6,913 bases of DNA. Origin: an uncultured Ileibacterium sp. (GTDB lineage: Bacteria; Bacillota; Clostridia; Peptostreptococcales; Anaerovoracaceae). Of the stretch, positions 1 to 5,656 are shown one piece after another. The notes below the pieces were generated by a model that worked only from the letters and a program-made list of their open reading frames with translations, searched no databases and was not told the origin of the DNA. The DNA is taken from NCBI GenBank assembly GCA_902488835.1, contig CABTXQ010000051.1:1-6913 (forward strand), written 5' to 3'. The position numbers and the translations under genes were made by a program. Within the stretch, counting starts at the first letter, position 1; the number at the start of each line of letters is the position of its first letter.

Positions 1-107
1 GAGAAGATGATTTTGAGAATATCGATGAAATTGTCTGGTATCTCATGGATTTGGCAGAAGAATATGACGGGGTCTATGATGGTTGGGGTTGTATTGCTGT
101 GAAGTAG
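1..107 (+). CDS. 3' end of DUF695/RraB-domain immunity-like protein (partial)
   Basis: From base 3 the frame encodes the last 34 residues of a protein ending YDGVYDGWGCIAVK, with a TAG stop at 105-107. It is identical in DNA to the end of the complete gene at 5657-6895. The acidic helix followed by YDGWG is the hallmark C-terminus of the RraB fold. If the window is circular, this is the same gene cut by the arbitrary start point. If it is a tandem repeat, it is the tail of a second copy. It should not be counted as a separate gene without evidence from flanking sequence. Confidence 0.85.
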   Translation, partial: EDDFENIDEIVWYLMDLAEEYDGVYDGWGCIAVK

Positions 108-125
108 CTTAGGCATTTATAGTAA
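1..125. repeat. Terminal direct repeat, left copy (125 bp)
   Basis: Bases 1-125 match 6789-6913 exactly when compared base by base. The repeat covers the last 34 complete codons and the stop of the DUF695/RraB gene plus 18 bases downstream. It stops just before the G-rich ribosome binding site of the next gene. Identical ends mean the sequence can close into a 6,788-bp circle. That may reflect a real circle, a tandem repeat unit, or the k-mer overlap that de Bruijn assemblers leave on circular contigs. The sequence alone cannot tell these apart. Confidence 0.97.
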
Positions 126-130
126 GGGGG
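126..130 (+). promoter_or_regulatory. Ribosome binding site for the broken gene at 137
   Basis: A GGGGG run lies six bases before the ATG at 137, in the context AAGGGGGT. It is a good Shine-Dalgarno site. It supports 137, rather than the internal TTG at 233, as the ancestral start, and so supports reading the downstream gene as interrupted by a stop codon. Confidence 0.6.
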
Positions 131-136
131 TAAAGT

Positions 137-466
137 ATGGAGTATGCAATAAATTTATTAGAAAAAGAGAGATAATTAGTTATAGTTTCCCTAAAAAATG
201 GGGAAAAAGAACGCTTAACTGATCTAAAACAGTTGGATAAGGCGTTAGGTTGGCTACGCTTGCTAAAAGAACAACAAGTTGGCATGGTAAAAAAGTATCA
301 ACTAGAGCGTATGCCTCCTATTGATGGGCGAGGCGGATTTTCTTCATATCGTATAGCTATTGATAATGAAACGGATGATATTAAGTTCTGGGAAGAATAT
401 AAGAAGGATGATGGTTCATCTGTATGGTTATATTCAGGAGATTATATTCTCAGAGAAAAATATTGA
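137..466 (+). pseudogene. Small immunity-array gene interrupted by an in-frame TAA
   Basis: ATG 137 has a strong ribosome binding site and opens a frame reading MEYAINLLEKER, then TAA at 173-175. The same frame then continues without further stops (LVIVSLKNGEKERLTDLKQL and onward) to TGA at 464-466. Read through, it would be about 108 residues plus the stop. The first half is a charged helical segment and the second half is aromatic and probably beta-rich (YRIAIDNETDDIKFWEEY). A single base change in codon 13 would explain the break. A shorter product could still be made from TTG 233 or ATG 284 by re-initiation, but neither has a clear ribosome binding site. I do not recognise the family. Its place in the array suggests a decayed immunity gene. 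Confidence 0.65.
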
Positions 467-496
467 TAAAATATTTGTTTGAATAAGGTGGAACGG

Positions 497-772
497 ATGA
501 AAAATAAAAAACTTATAGATGAATATAAAAAAGCTCAGGAAAAAGAATTTGAAGATAGCTTGCCCATGGAGAGGCAGCTATTTTATGAATTATTTGATTA
601 CCTCGATCATAAATCAGAAACAATAGAATGTAAGCACGATTTTTCTTTAACAAATGAGTTCCTGAAAGCTAAAAATATAGAAAGTGAAAAGGTAATAGAA
701 TTTTTGGAAGAAAATGGTGCCGGCTGCGATTGCGAAGTGATTTTTAATGTGGAGGAAAAGTTTGAAGAATAA
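497..772 (+). CDS. DUF2695 family protein, probable immunity protein
   Basis: This is a 91-residue cytoplasmic protein. ATG 497 is preferred over the in-frame TTG at 479 because AAGGTGG ends five bases before it. The N-terminus is a charged helix (KKLIDEYKKAQEKEFEDSLP), followed by LFYELFDYLD at about 29-37, a Cys/His pair (C45, H47), an LTNEFL helix and the signature GAGCDCEV at 74-81. This order (LP, LFDYLD, C-H, LT-FL, G-CDCEV) matches DUF2695, whose proteins are short and recur in polymorphic-toxin immunity loci of Firmicutes. The Cys/His residues could bind a metal, which is inference. The target toxin is unknown. The end overlaps the next gene by 11 bases, suggesting translational coupling. 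A truncated paralogue lies at 2885-2968. Confidence 0.85.
   Translation: MKNKKLIDEYKKAQEKEFEDSLPMERQLFYELFDYLDHKSETIECKHDFSLTNEFLKAKNIESEKVIEFLEENGAGCDCEVIFNVEEKFEE
751..755 (+). promoter_or_regulatory. GGAGG ribosome binding site choosing the TTG start at 762
   Basis: GGAGG lies inside the 3' end of the DUF2695 gene, six bases before TTG 762. The upstream ATG at 747 precedes this site and cannot use it, so TTG 762 is the likelier start of the following SUKH gene. Confidence 0.65.
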
Positions 773-1295
773 AAAAGAAATAAATTTAGAAAATTTTTGG
801 CATCAACATGAATATTTTACTGAAAACTATGTCGAAAAAACTTTGACAGACGAAATGGTTTCTACGACCGAAAGTAAGCTCGGATATAGGCTGCCGGAAT
901 CGTATATTGAACTGATGAAAATTCAAAATGGTGGGAAACCGATAAAAAACTATTGGATAAACGAATACGCCAAAGGAAATGAAGTAGAAGAAATTGGTAT
1001 TACAGGTTTCTTTGGTATAGGAAGCAAAAAAAGCCATTCCATATTTGGGGAATATGGCAATGAATTCTGGTTTACAGAATGGGAATATCCACGGGATATA
1101 GGAATTATTATTGCAGATACAGAATCCGGTGGACATGATATGATTTATTTAGATTATAGAGACTGTGGCAACGAGGGAGAACCAAAAGTATCAGTATGCT
1201 TTCAAGAATATGATTATGAGATTCAAGTTCTTGCTAATAGCTTTGAGGAGTTTATTACTATGCTTGTATCTGAAGGAAAATTGTGTTCAAGGTAA
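762..1295 (+). CDS. SMI1/KNR4 (SUKH) family immunity protein
   Basis: This is a 177-residue soluble protein if started at TTG 762, or 182 if started at ATG 747, which has no usable ribosome binding site. It has the SUKH order of motifs: an N-terminal helix with FWHQHEYFTENYV, then LTDEMV, LGYRLPESY at about 40-48 and QNGG at 55-58. The central ITGFFGIG, GHDMIYLDY at about 124-132, GNEGEPKV at 136-143 and the closing ANSFEEFI at 158-165 follow. Members of this superfamily bind and neutralise many unrelated toxin domains, mostly nucleases, so the fold does not identify the toxin. It overlaps DUF2695 upstream by 11 bases. The sequence looks complete, with all blocks present. Confidence 0.93.
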   Translation: MKNKKEINLENFWHQHEYFTENYVEKTLTDEMVSTTESKLGYRLPESYIELMKIQNGGKPIKNYWINEYAKGNEVEEIGITGFFGIGSKKSHSIFGEYGNEFWFTEWEYPRDIGIIIADTESGGHDMIYLDYRDCGNEGEPKVSVCFQEYDYEIQVLANSFEEFITMLVSEGKLCSR

Positions 1296-1345
1296 GTCTT
1301 GAATCTAAAAAAAACCGGTTTTATGAAGGGAAAAGGATTTGTGCC

Positions 1346-2002
1346 ATGAAAGAGAAAATATTGGAGAGACTCTCCTGCTTTAAAGATAGAGTCGATGAAT
1401 TAGGCGGATATACGAGCAAAATTATCTGTAAGGAAGTTGCAACAGAAAAAGAGATTTCAAACATTGAAAAAGAATTAGGCTATGAGCTGCCGGAGGATTT
1501 TCGCTGGGCACTTATGAATATATCTTCTCACATAGAGTTTTTCTGGAGTCTTTACAGTGAAGATAAAGAACTTTTAGCCTTGCCGGATGAGTTAGCGGGA
1601 ATATTTGCGGGTTCTTTACACTTCGGTATTGACCTCATTGCTATTTGGGAAGAAAGCAGAAAAGATTGGATTGATGTTTGTTATCCTGACTATAACAACC
1701 CATATGACAAGATTTTTCACAACAAATTGGCATTTCAGGATGTAGAAAATGGTGATTTATTGGCTATTGATTTAGAAGAAGAGACCTATGGAAAAATCGT
1801 ATATTTGAGCCATGATGGAAGCGATTTACATGGTTATGTTATGGCAAATTCGTTTGTAGAATTTTTGGAAGAGTACACAAAAATAGGCTGTGTAGGTGGT
1901 GAGGACTGGCAGTGGGAAGCTTTTACAAACAATCATACAACGCCCATAGACGGCAATTCTGAAAATGCAAAAAAATGGCTTGAAACAATGTTTGGTAGAT
2001 AA
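1346..2002 (+). CDS. Second SMI1/KNR4 (SUKH) family immunity protein
   Basis: This is a 218-residue soluble protein. ATG 1346 is chosen over the in-frame GTG 1283 because AAAAGGA lies upstream at 1331-1337 and the extra 21 residues look unlike a domain. SUKH features are LGYELPEDF at about 44-52, NGDLLAIDLEEE at about 135-146, GKIVYLSHDGSD at 149-160 and ANSFVEFLEEY at 167-177. A tail follows containing GGEDWQWEAF and a C-terminal helix. It is longer than the SUKH protein upstream and clearly diverged from it, so the two probably recognise different toxins. The C-terminal extension may add binding surface (inference). There are no signal or membrane segments. The preceding gene ends 50 bases upstream. 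Confidence 0.9.
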   Translation: MKEKILERLSCFKDRVDELGGYTSKIICKEVATEKEISNIEKELGYELPEDFRWALMNISSHIEFFWSLYSEDKELLALPDELAGIFAGSLHFGIDLIAIWEESRKDWIDVCYPDYNNPYDKIFHNKLAFQDVENGDLLAIDLEEETYGKIVYLSHDGSDLHGYVMANSFVEFLEEYTKIGCVGGEDWQWEAFTNNHTTPIDGNSENAKKWLETMFGR

Positions 2003-2035
2003 ATTATAAATTGGAATGAAAGTGAGTGTATTTCT

Positions 2036-2788
2036 ATGGCAATAGACGGTGTAAAGATAATAGACAGTGATGACGGATATGATATTTACAACTATGTTGT
2101 AGAAAACTATAAGGACGGAGTAAGTGCAGAAAAAATTATAGCGGAAATGCTGGCAGACGAAAAAATTTATTGCTCTAATGATTTTTACGCAGAGATTTAC
2201 TGGACTTCACTTGCCTATTCTTTATGGAAAATAGGACATTTGCCCGATGAGATAAAAAACAGAGCTTTAGAAGTGATTGAAAAAGGTGCTAACGAATTTT
2301 GGCGTGAAATCGACAGCAAAGCATTGAAACAAAGACAAAAGGTTTTAGATAAATTAGCAATTCAATTACAGCGTGAAAATCTCAAGCCCGTCAAAGTGCC
2401 AAAAGGTAAGATAAAACGAGTGCCGTACTTTAATACGGGAGATGTTGTTGTAATAAAGTTTGATAATGAATATGGAGTTTGTTTCGTTTCATCAGTAGAT
2501 GAAAGACCGAGAAAGTTAGAATACAATTTAGCTTGTACCCGTTTATTACAAAAAGAGAAACCCGATATGGACGATTTCTTAAACAGTCAAATTGCGTGTA
2601 CTAAACAGAACACATCATATTGTCTTAGTACAGATTGTTGGTTCAATCATAAAGATTTGGGAGTTCTATTAGATAAAATAGAAAAAATAGGGCAAGTTGA
2701 ATTAGAAGTTTATATTTTAGGAACACTATCACCGGCGTCTACACTTGAAGATATTTATGATGAATTTACAAGAGATAGAAAGATTTAG
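2036..2788 (+). CDS. Two-domain immunity-like protein (DUF4259-like helical half, Imm26-like barrel half)
   Basis: This is a 250-residue protein starting at ATG 2036, with only a weak purine-rich site (AAAGTGAG) upstream. Residues 1-112 are mostly helical and begin IDGVKIIDSDDGYDIYNYVVE. This resembles the opening of DUF4259-type proteins, which start with a short loop around a conserved Asp followed by helices. A Lys-rich linker at about 113-129 leads to a second domain at about 131-230. It opens FNTGDVVVIKFDNEYGVCFV, much like the GD-x-hydrophobic start of the Imm26 barrel. Both assignments rest on motif memory and need a profile search. The architecture suggests a fused or bifunctional immunity protein. 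No membrane segments or signal peptide are seen. Confidence 0.6.
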   Translation: MAIDGVKIIDSDDGYDIYNYVVENYKDGVSAEKIIAEMLADEKIYCSNDFYAEIYWTSLAYSLWKIGHLPDEIKNRALEVIEKGANEFWREIDSKALKQRQKVLDKLAIQLQRENLKPVKVPKGKIKRVPYFNTGDVVVIKFDNEYGVCFVSSVDERPRKLEYNLACTRLLQKEKPDMDDFLNSQIACTKQNTSYCLSTDCWFNHKDLGVLLDKIEKIGQVELEVYILGTLSPASTLEDIYDEFTRDRKI

Positions 2789-2884
2789 GGGCTGAGATTT
2801 AAGGATACTTATCATTTGATAAAGAATTTTCAAGTTTGTAGAGATTGAAGAGCAATGAGGAATAAGCTTGAAGAGGGGATTCTT

Positions 2885-2968
2885 ATGAATAAGACAGATA
2901 AGGAAAAGCTTATGAAAGCACATAAAAAAATTCAGGAAGAAAAATTCGAATTCATGAGGTTACTATGA
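2885..2968 (+). pseudogene. Truncated DUF2695 gene (N-terminal relic)
   Basis: ATG 2885 follows a good GAGGGG site and encodes 27 residues ending KKIQEEKFEFMRLL. The segment KLMKAHKKIQEEKFE aligns with KLIDEYKKAQEKEFE at the start of the intact DUF2695 protein at 497-772. The DNA is similar too, for instance AAAAAA followed by TCAGGAA. The conserved LFDYLD and CDCEV blocks are missing. The TGA at 2966-2968 overlaps the ATG of the next gene as ATGA. The likely history is a deletion that removed the rest of the gene and joined its head to the translation start of the neighbour. The peptide may still be made and could couple translation of the next gene. Confidence 0.6.
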
Positions 2969-3390
2969 GCAAGGAATTAATAAGAAATAGAGAAAGCAAT
3001 ATTCCTCTAAGTTTACATGATAGCCGTATTATAAATATTGAATACCAAGAGAGGTTACTGAGATTAAAGCTAGATAAGATATTCCAATATACAGAAGAAC
3101 GAGAAATTATTTATACTGGCGAAATTGATTTTACAGAAATTGACATTGATGATTGTAATATATTAATTTTTGATAAAATAGTTTGTGAAGGGGATTTTTC
3201 AGGAAAAGCCATAAGTTTAACTGAGTATGCAAAACAGTACTCAAATGCTGAATTTGAGATTCTGTCTGAAGGGTATAACGGATATCGTACAATATATTCC
3301 GGATGGATTTGGCAAGAGGGTAAAGAGCCTGTTAGTGCAATAATCAACATATATAATATTGGAAAAATAATCTATAGAATTGGTTCATGA
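2965..3390 (+). CDS. Unassigned immunity-like protein (LHDSRI... type)
   Basis: This is a 141-residue soluble protein starting at ATG 2965, with GAGG at 2956-2959 in good register and an ATGA overlap with the DUF2695 relic. Visible features are PLSLHDSRIINIEYQ at about 14-28, alternating hydrophobic strands (LLRLKLDKI, NILIFDKIV), FEILSEGYNGYRTIYSGWIW at about 97-116, and a C-terminal strand pair after EPVSAI. The pattern suggests a beta-rich fold. I recognise the general look of small clostridial proteins found in immunity gene clusters, but cannot name a family. Assignment as an immunity protein is by context only. It ends at TGA 3388-3390. Confidence 0.65.
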   Translation: MSKELIRNRESNIPLSLHDSRIINIEYQERLLRLKLDKIFQYTEEREIIYTGEIDFTEIDIDDCNILIFDKIVCEGDFSGKAISLTEYAKQYSNAEFEILSEGYNGYRTIYSGWIWQEGKEPVSAIINIYNIGKIIYRIGS

Positions 3391-3419
3391 ATTACAGTTA
3401 ATTAAGTGAATAAAATCAA

Positions 3420-3773
3420 ATGCTGAAAAAGGCGATAGACTATATCTGTAACGGAGATAAGACAGACGATGAAATATATATCACAACTCACCTTTGCAGG
3501 AGAGAAAATGCTCATAAAGAGTTTGTGGCATACACAGAAAAGTCAAGGATTGAAGATATAGTTTTAACATTAGAAAGTTTCGATATAGAAAAGGCTTTAA
3601 AAAAATTTAGTATGGAAGAGTGTAAAAAAGCAGACTTGTACCCGAATATTTGGGATTATGAGGAAGAAGCTGATGAAATTAAAGAAGAAATTATGGATTA
3701 TTTCCAAAATATGAAAGACTTTTATAAAAAGATATTGGAAGCCAATGGTAATGTATTGATTACGATTTATTAA
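3420..3773 (+). CDS. DUF1877-like immunity-type protein, possibly N-terminally eroded
   Basis: This is a 117-residue acidic soluble protein. The second half, from about residue 53, reads FDIEKALKKFSMEE, then ADLYPNIWDYEEE at 71-83, then MKDFYKKILEANGNVLITIY at the end. This matches the C-terminal layout of DUF1877 (YfbM-type) proteins, with a YP-x-W motif, an acidic stretch and a final helix-strand. Those proteins usually run to about 150-170 residues, so this one lacks their N-terminal part or belongs to a short variant. ATG 3420 has no clear ribosome binding site. In the same frame, ATG 3387 overlaps the stop of the previous gene as ATGA but is cut off by TAA at 3399 and 3411. The gene may once have started there. 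Confidence 0.6.
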   Translation: MLKKAIDYICNGDKTDDEIYITTHLCRRENAHKEFVAYTEKSRIEDIVLTLESFDIEKALKKFSMEECKKADLYPNIWDYEEEADEIKEEIMDYFQNMKDFYKKILEANGNVLITIY

Positions 3774-3787
3774 TTAAATGAGAGAGT

Positions 3788-3792
3788 GGAGG
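3788..3792 (+). promoter_or_regulatory. GGAGG ribosome binding site choosing the TTG start at 3801
   Basis: GGAGG lies eight bases before TTG 3801. The in-frame GTG at 3786 overlaps this site and has no purine-rich site of its own at the right distance, so TTG 3801 is the preferred start of the DUF4261 gene. Confidence 0.65.
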
Positions 3793-3800
3793 TGCAAGTT

Positions 3801-4589
3801 TTGAATAGCGATAGCATAGGAAAATTTTGTGGAAGCGTTCTGCTTTCAGAGGATTGTTGGGATAAGAATAAACTGATAAAAGATCTTAGAGATGAGTGGA
3901 ACATTGAAATCCCAAGTGAAGATTTAACAGATGAAGCTGACGATGCAATCGTTACAGATATCAATGGATGTCGGGTGGTTATCAGTAAATTCCCGGCTCC
4001 TGTGCCAAACGAAGAGGCGGAAATCAATGCTTCCAATAATTATATGTGGAGGGAAGCGGTAGAGGTTACCAAAAGCCATAAGGCACATATTGTCGTTGCT
4101 GTTTTAGGTGATGGAGAAGATATAAAAGAAAGAGGACTTATTTATACTGAGATTGTGTCAGCTTGCAGCATGCAGGAAAATGCCATAGGCGTATTTACAA
4201 GCGGAGTGGTCTTTGAACCAAATTATTATATCGACTCCGCTCAAATGATTAAAGAACAGGCATTGCCTATTTTTAACTGGATATGGTTCGGTCTTTATCA
4301 AACTGACAAGGGAATATCCGCATACACTTATGGAATGGACGTGTTTGGAAAGTATGAACTTGAGATAATAGATGCAGATGAAATTCCGGGGAAGCTAATG
4401 GAGTTTATATCTTCAATCGTATCATACATACTCCTTACGGATGCAGACCTACAGGATGGTGAGACCATAGGGCTTTCAAAAAAAGACAAGCATAAAATCA
4501 CATTAAGCAGAGGTATTGCTCTTCCGGAGCAAGACACATTGAAAATTACCTATGAAGCGGAAACAAAGAAATCTTGGTGGAGGAAATAG
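3801..4589 (+). CDS. DUF4261 domain protein
   Basis: This is a 262-residue soluble protein from TTG 3801, chosen for its GGAGG site; GTG 3786 would add five residues. It has an N-terminal region with CWDKNKLIKDLRDEW at about 19-33. A strand, CRVVISKFPAPVPNEE at 57-72, precedes the core HKAHIVVAVLGDGED at 93-107. A hydrophobic middle section (ALPIFNWIWFGLY) follows. The C-terminal block YELEIIDADEIPGKLMEFIS at about 185-204 is followed by SYILLTDADLQDGETIGLS. That order matches DUF4261, which recurs in polymorphic-toxin neighbourhoods and in stand-alone immunity arrays. Its biochemical role is not established. The next gene starts nine bases after the TAG stop, so the two are probably co-transcribed. 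Confidence 0.8.
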   Translation: MNSDSIGKFCGSVLLSEDCWDKNKLIKDLRDEWNIEIPSEDLTDEADDAIVTDINGCRVVISKFPAPVPNEEAEINASNNYMWREAVEVTKSHKAHIVVAVLGDGEDIKERGLIYTEIVSACSMQENAIGVFTSGVVFEPNYYIDSAQMIKEQALPIFNWIWFGLYQTDKGISAYTYGMDVFGKYELEIIDADEIPGKLMEFISSIVSYILLTDADLQDGETIGLSKKDKHKITLSRGIALPEQDTLKITYEAETKKSWWRK

Positions 4590-4598
4590 AGAAACAAT

Positions 4599-4844
4599 AT
4601 GGACGGAGTATTTGAATTTTTAAAAGCACATTATCAATATGTGTTGATAGCAGGCGGACTATTATTTTTAATAGGTGCGATAAGAGACTGGAAATGGGTG
4701 TATCGAGCAACAGGAGGGGACAAGGCACGCCATGCCTTTATCTTTGAAGTGTGGGGCGAGAAAGGTTACAGAGTTTTCATAGGTATATGTGGGCTTATAC
4801 TTGCGATTTGCGGTGTTGTGCTTTTAATGTTAGATAAAAGATAA
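4599..4844 (+). CDS. Imm17-type two-helix membrane immunity protein
   Basis: This is an 81-residue protein with two hydrophobic segments, at about 12-28 (YQYVLIAGGLLFLIGAI) and about 58-78 (YRVFIGICGLILAICGVVLL). A loop between them contains RDWKWVY at 29-35 and a basic, Gly-rich stretch. The LIGAIRxWKW motif at the end of the first helix and the short second hairpin helix resemble the Imm17 family, small inner-membrane proteins coded beside toxins. A membrane location suggests protection against a toxin that acts at, or crosses, the cell membrane (inference). ATG 4599 has only a weak purine-rich site (AGAGA), so translation may depend on coupling to the DUF4261 gene that ends at 4589. Confidence 0.8.
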   Translation: MDGVFEFLKAHYQYVLIAGGLLFLIGAIRDWKWVYRATGGDKARHAFIFEVWGEKGYRVFIGICGLILAICGVVLLMLDKR

Positions 4845-4869
4845 ATGAGTGAAAGGCAATAATAAAGAA

Positions 4870-5517
4870 ATGAAACCCAGAAAATTATGTGAAGAAGCAT
4901 GGCAAGAAATAGCAAGTAAATTCCATGATTTTAAGGTGCTTGCTAAAGGTCAAAAATTAAAGAGAGTTGCTAAAAATAAAGATATTATTTTTGAAATATA
5001 CTTTCAGGCAAGCAGGTACAATTGCGAATATAGCGTAAAATTTATTCCGCATATTGGTATTTACTCCAAATCCATAAAAAAGGTTGGTATCAATCATGGC
5101 CTTATATATGGCGGGGATTTAGGCTCGTTAAGTTCAGGAGAACCGCATGAGTGGTGGCAACTTGCAGGTGCAAGCTATAAATGTACTGTGGAAGAAGTAA
5201 GCAAGCTTATTAAAATACATATTATTCCAATTTTTGATTATTTTGAGAACACTCAAGCCAATATTGATAGAATTTTAGAAGGAAGTTGTACATCAGCTAG
5301 TTTGTTATACTATATGTACTATTTTGCTGGGAAAAATAAAGCACAGCAGTATTTCAATAAAATCCTCAAAGAAAATAAAATGAAAAGTAGGTATATTAGC
5401 TTTTATGAATCATTAAAAAGTATACCTACAGAAAATATTAGTTTGAGTTATTCGGAATTTTCTGGAGCAATTATGATTAAATTCGCATATCTGAATGGTA
5501 TTGAAATAGAAAAATAA
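4870..5517 (+). CDS. DUF4304-like immunity-type protein
   Basis: This is a 215-residue soluble protein from ATG 4870, or 222 from GTG 4849. AAAGG at 4853-4856 is somewhat far from 4870 and overlaps the coding region of the GTG form, so the start is uncertain. The first 130 residues resemble DUF4304-type proteins: an N-terminal helix, then KGQKLKRVAKNKDIIFEIYF at about 26-45. VKFIPHIGIYSK at 56-67, HEWWQLAGASYK at 93-104 and a helix ending IIPIFDYFEN at 118-127 complete the match. The last 85 residues are mostly helical and include YYMYYFAGKNKAQQYFNKIL. Together they look like the full length of this type. The specific toxin is unknown. A relic coding stretch follows. Confidence 0.7.
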   Translation: MKPRKLCEEAWQEIASKFHDFKVLAKGQKLKRVAKNKDIIFEIYFQASRYNCEYSVKFIPHIGIYSKSIKKVGINHGLIYGGDLGSLSSGEPHEWWQLAGASYKCTVEEVSKLIKIHIIPIFDYFENTQANIDRILEGSCTSASLLYYMYYFAGKNKAQQYFNKILKENKMKSRYISFYESLKSIPTENISLSYSEFSGAIMIKFAYLNGIEIEK

Positions 5518-5527
5518 AATTTATTAA

Positions 5528-5644
5528 TGGGAAAAGGATAAAGACGATGGAAAAAAGTATAATAACAAAACATACAACTTTCATCTTACAAATGAAATTA
5601 TAGATGGATTTTTCGGAAAAGAAAATAGATTAAAAATGAGATAA
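5528..5644 (+). pseudogene. Relic C-terminal coding stretch of unknown origin
   Basis: Between two intact genes, one frame is open for 38 codons after a TAA at 5525-5527 and ends at TAA 5642-5644. It has no ATG near its beginning. The predicted peptide runs from WEKDKDDGKKYNNKTYNF through HLTNEIIDGFFGKEN to the end, with a protein-like mix of aromatic, charged and Gly residues. It looks like the tail of a former gene, either an immunity protein or a toxin C-terminus. ATG 5547 in another frame gives only an 18-residue peptide with a fair ribosome site and less protein-like content. No family is recognised. The call rests on peptide character and location alone. Confidence 0.35.
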
Positions 5645-5645
5645 T

Positions 5646-5651
5646 AAGGAG
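5646..5651 (+). promoter_or_regulatory. AAGGAG ribosome binding site for the DUF695/RraB gene
   Basis: AAGGAG lies five bases before ATG 5657. It is the best match to the Shine-Dalgarno consensus in the window and fixes the start of the largest gene. Confidence 0.75.
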
Positions 5652-5656
5652 TAATT

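Noticed and set aside
786..1136. Open frame of 116 codons on the minus strand inside the first SUKH gene
   Set aside because: It lies wholly within a well-supported gene and its composition is that of an antisense shadow, with no family resemblance.
1311..1322. Perfect 12-base palindrome AAAACCGGTTTT upstream of the second SUKH gene
   Set aside because: It has no loop to form a stable hairpin and no nearby promoter to act as an operator for. A short AT-rich palindrome of this size can arise by chance, so no function is assigned.
1323..1349. Eight-codon peptide overlapping the start of the second SUKH gene as ATGA
   Set aside because: There is no ribosome binding site before ATG 1323. Overlaps of this kind in purine-rich upstream DNA are expected by chance.
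2809..2824. Small inverted repeat TTATCA/TGATAA after the gene ending at 2788
   Set aside because: The stem is short and AT-rich with almost no loop, and no T-run follows. It does not qualify as an intrinsic terminator.
2816..2844. Possible promoter, TTGATA then 17 bases then TAGAGA
   Set aside because: The -35 box is good and the spacing ideal, but the -10 box matches the consensus at only three positions. In AT-rich DNA this is weak evidence.
173..3413. Reassigned TAA codon to explain in-frame TAA in two genes
   Set aside because: TAA ends several other genes here exactly where their families end, for example 770-772 and 1293-1295. Gene decay is the simpler explanation.
3778..3804. Eight-codon peptide ending across the TTG start of the DUF4261 gene
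   Set aside because: ATG 3778 lacks a ribosome site, and the stretch is better explained as the GGAGG region of the real gene.
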